From: DASUAL01 sp050733055
GTDB taxonomy: Bacteria; Gemmatimonadota; Gemmatimonadetes; Gemmatimonadales; GWC2-71-9
Assembly (NCBI GenBank): GCA_050733055.1
Contig: JBOHSI010000088.1
Span: 1 to 13,503 of the forward strand
Direction of reading: 5' to 3'
DNA length: 13,503 nt
Part shown: positions 1-5,490 of the stretch, piece by piece
Layout: every line of letters begins with the position of its first letter
Position numbering within the stretch: position 1 is the stretch's first letter
Program-made: the position numbers and the translations under genes
The notes under the pieces: model-generated
The model's database searches: none
What the model was told of the DNA's origin: nothing
What the model saw: the letters and a program-made list of their open reading frames with translations, nothing else

Positions 1-18
1 TCGCGACGTGTAGGGAAG

Positions 19-37
19 GACTTTGCATCACAAAGTC
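19..37. promoter_or_regulatory. Inverted repeat, probable operator (copy 1)
   Basis: A perfect 7-bp inverted repeat, GACTTTG-N5-CAAAGTC, lies just beyond the 3' end of the winged-helix regulator gene. The same core (ACTTTG-N5-CAAAGT, same spacer length) recurs at 1046-1062, upstream of the operon that contains this regulator. The simplest reading is a binding site of that regulator serving a gene beyond the left edge. It is unlikely to be the regulator's terminator: read leftward, the T-run comes before the repeat rather than after it. Confidence 0.6.
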
Positions 38-44
38 AGGCCTC

Positions 45-67
45 AAAAAAAATCCGGCTCGTCAGCC
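45..67 (-). terminator. Possible weak terminator of the regulator operon
   Basis: Read leftward, the regulator's stop codon sits in a small hairpin (GGCT-GACG-AGCC, 56-67). GGA and then a run of eight T (45-52) follow it. A four-base-pair stem is short for an intrinsic terminator, so this is a tentative call resting mainly on the T-run directly after a stop codon in otherwise GC-rich DNA. Confidence 0.35.
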
Positions 68-433
68 CTGACGGGTGGCGCGGATTAGGGCTTCCATATG
101 GTCGAGGTAGCGCTCCAGGGCACGGCGTCCGGCGGCGGTCAAGCGATACTGGGTCCTCGGGATCCGGCCCTCGAACGACTTGGTGCACGTGAGATACTGC
201 GCTTCCTCGAGCTTTCGGGCATGCACACTCAGGTTGCCGTCGGTCGTCCTGAGGAGCGCCTTGAGCTCGTTGAAGCTGAGCGCGGCGTTGACGGCGAGCG
301 CGCTCACGATCCCCAGCCGCACGCGCTCATGGATCAGGCGGTCCAGCTCCGCGGCGCGCGAGCTGCCGCGTTCGCTGCGCGGCTGTTGCGCGACGACGTC
401 GGGCTTTCGTGCGGCGCTGGGCTTACCCACCAT
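62..433 (-). CDS. Winged-helix transcriptional regulator (HTH_34/MarR-like)
   Basis: This is a 123-residue DNA-binding protein. After a basic, probably disordered N-terminus (1-28) comes one compact winged helix (about 29-115). Its FNELKALL helix (54-61), the TDGNLSVHARKLEEA recognition-helix segment (64-78) and a basic wing leading into YRLTAAGRRAL (96-105) are typical of the PF13601 family. No ligand domain is visible. The ATG overlaps the end of the upstream membrane-protein gene by 11 nt. An AGGAGG sits only 1 nt before the ATG, or 4 nt before an in-frame GTG at 430, so translation is probably coupled to the upstream gene and GTG is an alternative start. The frame is open further upstream, but that part overlaps the membrane gene and looks non-coding. 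It probably autoregulates the operon through the palindromes at 1046-1062 and 19-37; this role is inferred from position. Confidence 0.88.
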   Translation of the reverse strand: MVGKPSAARKPDVVAQQPRSERGSSRAAELDRLIHERVRLGIVSALAVNAALSFNELKALLRTTDGNLSVHARKLEEAQYLTCTKSFEGRIPRTQYRLTAAGRRALERYLDHMEALIRATRQG

Positions 434-1007
434 ACCTCCTGGCAATGATCGTGCCGAATAGGACGTGCAGCCCGCCGAACCCCGCCGCCAGAATCCAGGT
501 CCCCCACGCGGCGGGGCCAAGCAGCGCCACCGCGCCGGCCACCATGAAGCACAGCCCCATGACTGGAACCACGGGCACCGAGAACGCCCCGCCCGTGACG
601 AACCCGGTTCCGTACAGCAGCAGCCACGTGCCCGGCAGCGCGTGCCATGCCCCCGCTCGGTACAGCACGACGGTAAGCAACCCGCCCACGGCCATCGGGG
701 GGATGAAGCTGAGCCAGAAGCGGCGCCCCGGGCCGGACAGAATCGGATCGTTCACTGCGTACGCCTTGCGCACCATGGTCCATCCGCCGATCACCAGCGC
801 GACGATGGCTTCGCCCAGCCAGGTCGCGAGCCATAACTCGACGCTCGACTGCCGCGCGGCGAGCAGCGCCGCGCCGAGCGCGGTCGCGCCGACGGCCACC
901 TGCCCCCACCCAGGCACCGCCGTGAACGACCCGGCCCGCTCCATCGTCTGGCGGATGTAACGGAGGTCGTCGACGGCGCGGTCGTGCAGGGGCCGGGGTG
1001 ACGTCAT
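423..1007 (-). CDS. Six-helix integral membrane protein of unknown function
   Basis: I do not recognise a named family for this 194-residue protein. A soluble N-terminus of about 30 residues (charged, containing DDLRYIRQTMERAGSFTAVPG) is followed by about six hydrophobic helices separated by short loops, ending in ARRYGG. There are no obvious catalytic motifs. The start at ATG 1007 is preferred because it lies 7 nt after a -10 box (TAGTCT) that has a perfect TTGACA at 17-bp spacing. The frame extends to 1148 only through the promoter and palindrome. The gene overlaps the winged-helix regulator by 11 nt, so the two form an operon. The pairing suggests a membrane protein whose dose is controlled by its own partner regulator, possibly a stress or drug-response module; that role is inference. 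Confidence 0.8.
   Translation of the reverse strand: MTSPRPLHDRAVDDLRYIRQTMERAGSFTAVPGWGQVAVGATALGAALLAARQSSVELWLATWLGEAIVALVIGGWTMVRKAYAVNDPILSGPGRRFWLSFIPPMAVGGLLTVVLYRAGAWHALPGTWLLLYGTGFVTGGAFSVPVVPVMGLCFMVAGAVALLGPAAWGTWILAAGFGGLHVLFGTIIARRYGG
434..440 (-). promoter_or_regulatory. Shine-Dalgarno directly abutting the regulator start
   Basis: AGGAGGT on the minus strand lies inside the last codons of the membrane-protein gene. Spacing is 1 nt to ATG 433 and 4 nt to GTG 430. Both are short, which suggests reinitiation by ribosomes finishing the upstream gene, with either codon as start. Confidence 0.55.
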
Positions 1008-1014
1008 ACGCTCT

Positions 1015-1043
1015 AGACTACCGATGGCACGTTCGCCTGTCAA
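1015..1043 (-). promoter_or_regulatory. Sigma-70-type promoter of the membrane protein/regulator operon
   Basis: Read leftward there is a perfect TTGACA (1043-1038), a 17-bp spacer and TAGTCT (1020-1015). The ATG follows 7 nt later, so the transcript should start at or next to the A of ATG and be leaderless. The palindrome at 1046-1062 lies 2 bp upstream of the -35 box, where a bound regulator could block or recruit RNA polymerase. Confidence 0.65.
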
Positions 1044-1045
1044 GT

Positions 1046-1062
1046 ACTTTGTATTGCAAAGT
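1046..1062. promoter_or_regulatory. Inverted repeat, probable operator (copy 2)
   Basis: ACTTTG-TATTG-CAAAGT, 6-bp arms with a 5-nt spacer, shares its core with the repeat at 19-37. It sits between the divergent starts of the membrane-protein operon (1007) and the yjbQ remnant (1095), touching the -35 region of the former. A small winged-helix dimer would fit a 17-bp twofold site. It could control both directions. Confidence 0.65.
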
Positions 1063-1082
1063 CCAGAGGGCTCTTCAGGAAG

Positions 1083-1088
1083 TAGCTT
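1083..1088 (+). promoter_or_regulatory. Possible -10 box of the yjbQ remnant
   Basis: TAGCTT ends 6 nt before the ATG at 1095, the same leaderless geometry seen at other starts in this window. No convincing -35 box is visible. Confidence 0.3.
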
Positions 1089-1094
1089 TGGGGC

Positions 1095-1510
1095 ATGACG
1101 TCGACCCACGTTCGTCGGAAGGCAAGGCTGGAGGCCGAGTTCGGGCATCGGGACGTCACGGATGACGTGGTCCGGCTCGTGGCCGAATCAGGCGTGCAGT
1201 GGGATCGCCGTCGTCTCGCTCACCGGCTCCACCGGCGCGGTGACCACCATTGAGTACGAGCCGGGGGCGCGTTGGCCGACCTGCGTCGCGCCCTCGACGC
1301 CGTCGCCCCGCCGACGGCCGACTACGCGCACAACGCCCGGTGGGGGACGGCAACGGCTTCTCACACCTGCGCTCAGCGTTGCTCAAGCCGAGCGTCGCCA
1401 TCCCCGTTGTGGGCGGCAAGCTCCAGCTCGGGACGTGGCAGCAGATCGTCGTGATCAACCTGGACAACCGACGGCGCGAGCGGGAAATCATCGCTGTCGT
1501 AGTCGGCTAG
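1095..1510 (+). pseudogene. yjbQ: YjbQ/UPF0047 family protein, broken by three frameshifts
   Basis: Read across three frames, this stretch reconstructs a nearly full-length UPF0047 (PF01894) protein of about 138 residues, the usual family size. Frame 0 from the ATG gives DVTDDVVRLVAESG. A shift at about 1200 leads to GIAVVSLTGSTGAVTTIEYE. A second shift at about 1270, in GCGCG, leads to LADLRRALDAVAPP and YAHNARWG. A third shift, where a run of five G (1342-1346) appears to have lost one G, leads to DGNGFSHLRSALL, LGTWQQIVVINLDN and the stop at 1508-1510. As written, translation from 1095 stops after 52 codons at 1253. Family members are described as YjbQ-like, with thiamine-phosphate synthase activity reported. 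The close clustering of indels suggests real decay, but consensus error in a long-read assembly is possible. It diverges from the regulator operon across the palindrome at 1046-1062. Confidence 0.85.
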
Positions 1511-1652
1511 ACCCGCCGTCTTCCCGTCTGCCGATCACCACGACCTTCACGCTGAGGACGTTTGTGCGCGTGTCCATCTCCGCCGACAGGGAAGGCATCG
1601 CCGGCGTGGTCGGCGAATCCCAGGCCGACCCGACGAACCCTTCCGTAGCCCG

Positions 1653-1840
1653 TCACGCCTGCAGCAGCACCAGCCCGTAGTCGCCTGCGATCCTGAACCC
1701 GAGCGATAAGTAGGCCCGCTTCGCCGCTGCGTTGAGAGGGTCCACGAACAGCACGGCGCGCCGCACGTTCTGCTTGCCGCGTGGTGCGCCAGGAACGGCG
1801 CGGCTTCGTCGCCGGGCCCGAGGAGGCGCAGCTCTGGCAT
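1653..1840 (-). pseudogene. GNAT acetyltransferase remnant with large internal deletion
   Basis: The first 20 or so codons (MPELRLLGPGDEAAPFLAHH) look like the start of a GNAT-fold acetyltransferase. After a junction near 1776-1783 the reading continues in another frame with VRRAVLFVDPLN, AKRAYLSLGF and DYGLVLLQA. That is the last strand-helix-strand of a GNAT domain and contains the Asn and Tyr of the C-terminal signature. The core carrying the acetyl-CoA-binding motif A is absent. Relatives are over 200 residues; only about 60 codons remain here. The ATG overlaps the stop of the PHP-domain gene (TGATG), so the intact gene was once the downstream, coupled member of that operon. The length is not a multiple of three, consistent with an out-of-frame deletion. 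It is very unlikely to be functional. Confidence 0.75.
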
Positions 1841-3057
1841 CAGGGTTCCCGAGGCGGCTCCTCCGTCGGCCGCCGTAACTTGAGAATCTTGAGCGACAGG
1901 CTGCGCGCGAGAATCCCGATCCCGGGGCGATCGCCTTGCCGCCGCGGCACGGTGCGGTAAATGAGGATCACGAGAATCCACGTGATCCAGCTCGAACGCT
2001 CGCTCCACGACAGGCTGCGCAGCATGAGCCACGGCTGCGTGTAGGCGGCGGTCCACGGCTGCCAGTCGCCCTGAACGACGGCGATCGGCCGGGCGACCAC
2101 GTGGTTCGTGGCGTAGCCGTGCGCGCTCGGCCTCGAAAGGTTCCACACGCAGGTGACCTTGCCCCACCCGTGGTTGTCGCTCGCGCCGACCACCAAGAGA
2201 TCGTGCTGCGCCGCGAGCCGCAGCACCCGGTCGCGCAACGAGGAGGGGAAGCCGATCGCCTTGGGAGCGCAGTTCAGGATCTCGAAGCCGTCGACCGAGT
2301 CGGCGACGAAGTCGTCGAGGTTGCTCCAGTGGTTGCGCCAGTACTCCGGGAGCGACGCTATGCCGAGCGCGCCCTGCCGGTGCAGCGCGGCGAACAGCGA
2401 GAGCATGGACCGGGTGTCGCGGCTGTACGGGCCCCGGTCGATGGCCGCCACCGCCCCGAGGGCCACGATGTGCTGTCGGTAGACGCTCCACTCGACGCCG
2501 GGGAGCAGTCGGATCGGCGTTTCGACCGGCCCGGTGAAGATCTTGTTGTGATCGGTGACGTAGGAGGCCTGGAACCCCTGCGCGGCGTGCCAGGCCGCGA
2601 GACGCTCGGCCGTCCACCCGGGACGGCCGTCGTGCGACGCCTCGGTGTGGGCGTGGTAATCGATCACCGTCACTGCGGAGTCCCCGGTGACGAGCCGCGG
2701 GATGGGCCGGGGCAGGGCGACGGCGGCGCCGCCGGCTGCCAGGATGCCGAGCGGCCCTACCAGCGCTCGGCCGAGCCGTTGGCGCGGGGTACCGCGTCGC
2801 AGGGCTCCCCACAGAGCAAGGCCGACCACCCACCCGAGCAAAAACGCCTGCGCGCGCTCGAGACTGAGAAACGTGAGCGCGTCAAGGACGTTGGAGACCG
2901 GCGCGAGCACGGTGTAGGCGGTCGGGCGCACGAGCTCCGCCTCCGCCGGGGGCACGCCGGTGCGGACGTCCACGAGCGGCGGAAGCGACTGCAGGGCCGA
3001 GAGCAGCACCAGCGCGAGCAGCGCGAGCGCGATCGGGTGGCGGCGCAGGAGATTCAC
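1840..3057 (-). CDS. Membrane-anchored PHP-domain metal-dependent phosphoesterase
   Basis: From GTG 3057 the product is 405 residues. The N-terminus has about three hydrophobic helices (8-28, 64-85, 98-116). A PHP-type metallo-hydrolase domain follows from about 130, with metal-binding motifs DYHAHTEASHDG (133-144), YVTDHNKI (166-173), GVEWS (187-191) and GASDNHGWG (291-299). A hydrophobic stretch (357-368) and a basic tail end the protein. PHP proteins hydrolyse phosphoester bonds at a multinuclear metal site. The substrate here is unknown, and the domain probably faces the periplasm or sits at the membrane. The frame is open to 3195, but that part lies over the divergent gene and would break the signal-anchor layout; no strong ribosome-binding site marks the start. 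The stop overlaps the ATG of a decayed GNAT gene. TATACA at 3074-3069 is a possible -10 box. Confidence 0.85.
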   Translation of the reverse strand: MNLLRRHPIALALLALVLLSALQSLPPLVDVRTGVPPAEAELVRPTAYTVLAPVSNVLDALTFLSLERAQAFLLGWVVGLALWGALRRGTPRQRLGRALVGPLGILAAGGAAVALPRPIPRLVTGDSAVTVIDYHAHTEASHDGRPGWTAERLAAWHAAQGFQASYVTDHNKIFTGPVETPIRLLPGVEWSVYRQHIVALGAVAAIDRGPYSRDTRSMLSLFAALHRQGALGIASLPEYWRNHWSNLDDFVADSVDGFEILNCAPKAIGFPSSLRDRVLRLAAQHDLLVVGASDNHGWGKVTCVWNLSRPSAHGYATNHVVARPIAVVQGDWQPWTAAYTQPWLMLRSLSWSERSSWITWILVILIYRTVPRRQGDRPGIGILARSLSLKILKLRRPTEEPPREP

Positions 3058-3060
3058 TCG

Positions 3061-3066
3061 TACACT
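3061..3066 (+). promoter_or_regulatory. Possible -10 box giving a leaderless transcript
   Basis: TACACT matches four of six -10 consensus positions and ends 7 nt before ATG 3074. It lies inside the 16-bp gap between the two divergent start codons. No clear -35 box is seen. Confidence 0.4.
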
Positions 3067-3073
3067 GTTGTAT

Positions 3074-3427
3074 ATGAGAGCGCTGGAAGCTACGGCCCTC
3101 CGCCTGTTCGTGTCGAGCCTCGCGGCTTGGGGGCTCGCCTGCAAGCCGTCCCCGCGCGCGAGCGCGCCGCCCGCCGATGCCGGGATGACGGTCACCGTCT
3201 ATGTGCCGCCGAAGTCGGTGGACCGGCTGATGGGCCGGCTGACCACCGTGGCGGCGCAGCACCGCTGGGTGCTGTCCGTCCGCACCGACAGCGCCGCGCT
3301 CGGAGAGGCCGATCTGGTGATTGTGGACAGCGGAGGCCGATTCGTCGGGCGGCCACGCCCCGGCTCGGCGGCGGCGGCCCAGGCACGGCAGATGGCGGAG
3401 GCGGTGCTGGGATCCGGAGCGCCGTGA
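3074..3427 (+). CDS. Small exported (lipo)protein of unknown function
   Basis: The product is 117 residues with a signal-like N-terminus: Arg-containing start, hydrophobic stretch LFVSSLAAWGLA and Cys at 23. The residues before the Cys (GLAC) are only a poor lipobox, so signal peptidase I cleavage or a lipoprotein are both possible. The mature part (about 24-117) begins Pro/Ala-rich. It then reads as a small alpha/beta unit: TVTVYVPPKSVDRLMGRLTT, WVLSVRTDSAALGEADLVIV and an Ala-rich C-terminal helix. I do not recognise a family. ATG 3074 is chosen because the signal sequence begins there and a -10-like box lies 7 nt upstream. It diverges from the PHP gene with 16 bp between start codons, and leads into a DinB-like gene 37 bp downstream. 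Confidence 0.7.
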   Translation: MRALEATALRLFVSSLAAWGLACKPSPRASAPPADAGMTVTVYVPPKSVDRLMGRLTTVAAQHRWVLSVRTDSAALGEADLVIVDSGGRFVGRPRPGSAAAAQARQMAEAVLGSGAP

Positions 3428-3464
3428 GGGACTGGCATTGCATCCGAAGGGCGTTCGTCCACTC

Positions 3465-3962
3465 ATGACCCGCTTCGCCGACATCCCCGACCTCGTCCTC
3501 GCGTCGCTGGCGGGTCGCCCCGAGGTCGACTGGCATCGGGCTCCGCCGGGGAAGTGGAGCGCGGGGCAAATCGTGCACCACCTCGCCATCGGACTCGACT
3601 CGACCAGCCAGGCCTTCGAATCGCGGCGCGACCGGCCACCGATGCGTCGGCGCCGCCGCACGCCGAGCCAGCGGCTCGCCCACTTCCTGATCCTGCGGCT
3701 CGGCTGGCAGCCCCGCGGCGCCGAGGCGCCCGCCGGCGTGCGACCAGCCGAGCGGCCCCAGCGGGCTGCGGTCGAGCGTCAGTTTCGCGAGGGCTTCGCG
3801 CGGTTCCTCAGGCTCGAGCGCGAGCTCCTCCCCGCGCGCCGGAGCGACCTGTTCGTCAAGCACCCTGTGCTCGGCGACTTGACCCTGCCGGAGTGGCTTC
3901 GGTTCCACGAGTGGCATTGCGCGCACCACGCGAAGCAGATCCGCGCGCGGCTTGAGGCGTGA
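3465..3962 (+). CDS. DinB superfamily / DUF1569-like protein
   Basis: This 165-residue protein belongs to the DinB-like four-helix-bundle superfamily. The visible signature is WSAGQIVHHLA (31-41) near the N-terminus and HPVLGDLTLPEW (133-144) followed by RFHEWHCAHHAKQI (146-159). His39, His151 and His155 sit where members of this fold bind a divalent metal; the HPxxGxLT...W layout resembles DUF1569. Some relatives are thiol-dependent transferases (bacillithiol or mycothiol S-transferases), but many have no known function and I cannot assign a substrate. The middle (54-70) is unusually Arg-rich. No good Shine-Dalgarno is seen. It lies 37 bp after the small exported protein and overlaps the next gene by 4 nt (GTGA), so the three genes are probably one transcript. 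Confidence 0.82.
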   Translation: MTRFADIPDLVLASLAGRPEVDWHRAPPGKWSAGQIVHHLAIGLDSTSQAFESRRDRPPMRRRRRTPSQRLAHFLILRLGWQPRGAEAPAGVRPAERPQRAAVERQFREGFARFLRLERELLPARRSDLFVKHPVLGDLTLPEWLRFHEWHCAHHAKQIRARLEA

Positions 3963-4120
3963 GCCGGAAGCAGAAGAAGGACAAGCTCACCGTACGCGTC
4001 CCCAACCCCCGAGCGCCCGTCAAGGAGCGGCTGAAGACGCCCGCCCACAAGGTCCACAAGTCGGCCAAGCAGTACCGGCGGCGGGACAAGCACCGACAGC
4101 CGCTGACGGAGCCGGAGTAG
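3959..4120 (+). CDS. 53-residue highly basic small protein
   Basis: The GTG start overlaps the DinB-like gene's TGA stop in a GTGA junction, and the frame runs 53 codons to TAG at 4118-4120. K plus R make up 18 of 53 residues (10 K, 8 R), with three His and only five acidic residues. The sequence has an SRKQKKDK start, a VRVPNPRAPVKERLKTPAHK core and an HKSAKQYRRRDKHR tail. No helix-turn-helix, zinc site or membrane segment is seen, and I do not recognise the family. The composition suggests nucleic-acid or ribosome binding, which is inference. The coupled start and a stop close to the next intergenic region support it being real. Confidence 0.6.
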   Translation: MSRKQKKDKLTVRVPNPRAPVKERLKTPAHKVHKSAKQYRRRDKHRQPLTEPE

Positions 4121-4210
4121 TGGCGATCTACGGAGGAGGCTGGCGCTTCGGGTGGGTGGCTCTCAAGACGACGCAACAGGTCCCCGGCTGCGGATCGAGC
4201 TCAGCCTTTA

Positions 4211-4234
4211 CGCGGCCGCCTCGTCGCGGCCGCC
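4211..4234. repeat. Duplicated CGCGGCCGCC forming a GC-rich hairpin
   Basis: CGCGGCCGCC occurs at 4211-4220 and again at 4225-4234. Because GCGGCCGC is self-complementary, the two copies (4212-4219 and 4226-4233) can also pair as an 8-bp stem with a 6-nt loop. It lies in the 156-bp gap between the basic small protein and the AIF-like gene. It could be a terminator without a U-tract or a 5' UTR structure; no other feature is seen in this gap. Confidence 0.4.
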
Positions 4235-4257
4235 TTCGGTGCATGGCCGTTAATCTC

Positions 4258-4264
4258 AAGGAGG
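4258..4264 (+). promoter_or_regulatory. Shine-Dalgarno of the AIF-like reductase gene
   Basis: CAAGGAGG ends 12 nt before ATG 4277. The match to the 16S tail is good but the spacing is longer than usual. It is the strongest ribosome-binding site upstream of a non-overlapped gene in this window, so this gene has a real 5' leader, unlike the leaderless-looking starts nearby. Confidence 0.5.
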
Positions 4265-4276
4265 CCCCGACTCACG

Positions 4277-5458
4277 ATGCCCGACTACAAATACTTCATC
4301 ATCGGCGGCGGCATGACGGCGGATGCGGCGGTCCAGGGCATCCGTACGGTCGATCCCGCAGGCAGCATCGGAGTCATCGACGCCGAGCCACACCCGCCGT
4401 ACAACCGCCCGCCCCTTTCGAAGGGGCTGTGGAAGGGCGAGCCCGAGGATACCATCTGGCGCACGGCCGCGAGGGCGAGCGCCGAGCTGCACCTGGGACG
4501 CCGCGCGGTGGGCATCGATACGAAAGGGCGCACGGTCACCGACGACCGTGGCGCGATGTACGGCTTCGAGAAGCTGCTGCTCGCAACCGGGGGCTGGCCC
4601 AGGCGATTGCCGCTCAAAACGGACCAGATCATCTACTTTCGGACTTTCGACGACTACCGCCGCTTGCGCCCACTCGCCGAGCGGACCCTGCGTTTCGCCG
4701 TGATCGGCGGCGGCTTTATCGGCAGCGAGGTGGCGGCCGCGTTGCGGATGCAAGGTCGGGAGGTCGCGATGCTGGTGCCCGAGGCGGGCCTCGGCGCGCG
4801 CGTCTTCCCCGCGGACCTGTCCGCATTCCTCGTGGACTATTACCGCGAGAAGGGCGTGGAGATGCGGATTGGAGAGGGGATGGCGGGCTTCGAAACGCGC
4901 GGCGGTAAGTGCGTCGTGCGCACGACGACGCGGCGGGAGCTCGTCGCCGACGTGGTCGTCGCTGGTCTAGGGATCCAGCCGGCGGTCGACCTCGCCGAGC
5001 AGGCGGGGCTGCGGGTGGACGACGGGATCGTCGTAAACGAGTTCTGCCGCACCAGTCACTCGGACATCTACGCCGCGGGCGACGTGGCGAACTTCCACAA
5101 TCCGGCGCTCGGTGCGCGCGTACGGGTTGAGCACGAGGACAACGCCAACACGATGGGTCGGATTGCCGGGCAGAACATGGCGGGCCAGCAGGCGCCTTAC
5201 CACCACCTCCCGTTCTTCTATTCCGACCTCTTCGATCTCGGCTACGAGGCGGTCGGCGAGGTGGATGCCCGCCACGAGACCGTGGCCGACTGGAAGATGC
5301 TGTTCCGCGAAGGAGTGGTCTACTACCTGAAGGCTGGCCGGGTGCGCGGTGTCTTGTTGTGGAACACCTGGGGCCAGGTGGACCACGCGCGCGCACTCAT
5401 CGCCGAGCCGGGCCCCTTCAGGCCCCAGGACCTGAAAGGCCGCCTCCCCGCACCGTAG
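4277..5458 (+). CDS. AIF-like FAD-dependent NAD(P)H oxidoreductase
   Basis: The product is 393 residues with two Rossmann folds. The FAD-binding motif IIGGGMTADAA is at 8-18, NRPPLSK at 43-49 contacts the flavin in relatives, and ATGG is at 103-106. The NAD(P)H-binding motif VIGGGFIGSEVA is at 142-153 and the second flavin motif IYAAGDVANF at 264-273. The last third carries RVEHEDNA (283-290), YSDLFDLGYEAVGEVD (315-330), and REGVVYYL (344-351) with LLWNTWGQ (360-367). These match the order and wording of the C-terminal region of human AIFM1, without its regulatory insertion. The usual bacterial alternatives (rubredoxin or dioxygenase-ferredoxin reductases) share the N-terminal motifs but match less well at the C-terminus. 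No signal peptide or CXXC disulfide is seen, so it is probably a cytosolic flavoprotein. It appears monocistronic, with a strong Shine-Dalgarno, and converges on the molybdoenzyme gene 32 bp away. The electron acceptor is unknown. Confidence 0.9.
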   Translation: MPDYKYFIIGGGMTADAAVQGIRTVDPAGSIGVIDAEPHPPYNRPPLSKGLWKGEPEDTIWRTAARASAELHLGRRAVGIDTKGRTVTDDRGAMYGFEKLLLATGGWPRRLPLKTDQIIYFRTFDDYRRLRPLAERTLRFAVIGGGFIGSEVAAALRMQGREVAMLVPEAGLGARVFPADLSAFLVDYYREKGVEMRIGEGMAGFETRGGKCVVRTTTRRELVADVVVAGLGIQPAVDLAEQAGLRVDDGIVVNEFCRTSHSDIYAAGDVANFHNPALGARVRVEHEDNANTMGRIAGQNMAGQQAPYHHLPFFYSDLFDLGYEAVGEVDARHETVADWKMLFREGVVYYLKAGRVRGVLLWNTWGQVDHARALIAEPGPFRPQDLKGRLPAP

Positions 5459-5490
5459 CGAGCCGGCGAGAGTCCTCGAGGAGCTGGCGA

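Noticed and set aside
1511..1652. 142-bp stretch with short open readings on both strands between the two pseudogenes
   Set aside because: On one strand it reads DTRTNVLSVKVVVIG, on the other TFTLRTFVRVSISADREGIAG. I could not assign either to a family, so neither is called as a gene; it may be more decayed sequence.
1547..2833. 428-codon open frame on the minus strand
   Set aside because: Most of it is an alternative frame of the PHP gene. Only its segment just below 1840 is meaningful, as the start of the GNAT remnant, and it is annotated as such.
1936..3468. 510-codon open frame on the plus strand
   Set aside because: It runs antisense to the PHP gene, is rich in Arg/Pro/Gly/His without domain motifs, and is the expected by-product of GC-rich third positions. 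The PHP reading on the other strand has clear catalytic motifs.
5459..5490. TCCTCGAGGA palindrome between the convergent reductase and molybdoenzyme genes
   Set aside because: A 10-bp palindrome with no loop and no T-run is too weak to call a terminator, and such sites are common in GC-rich DNA.
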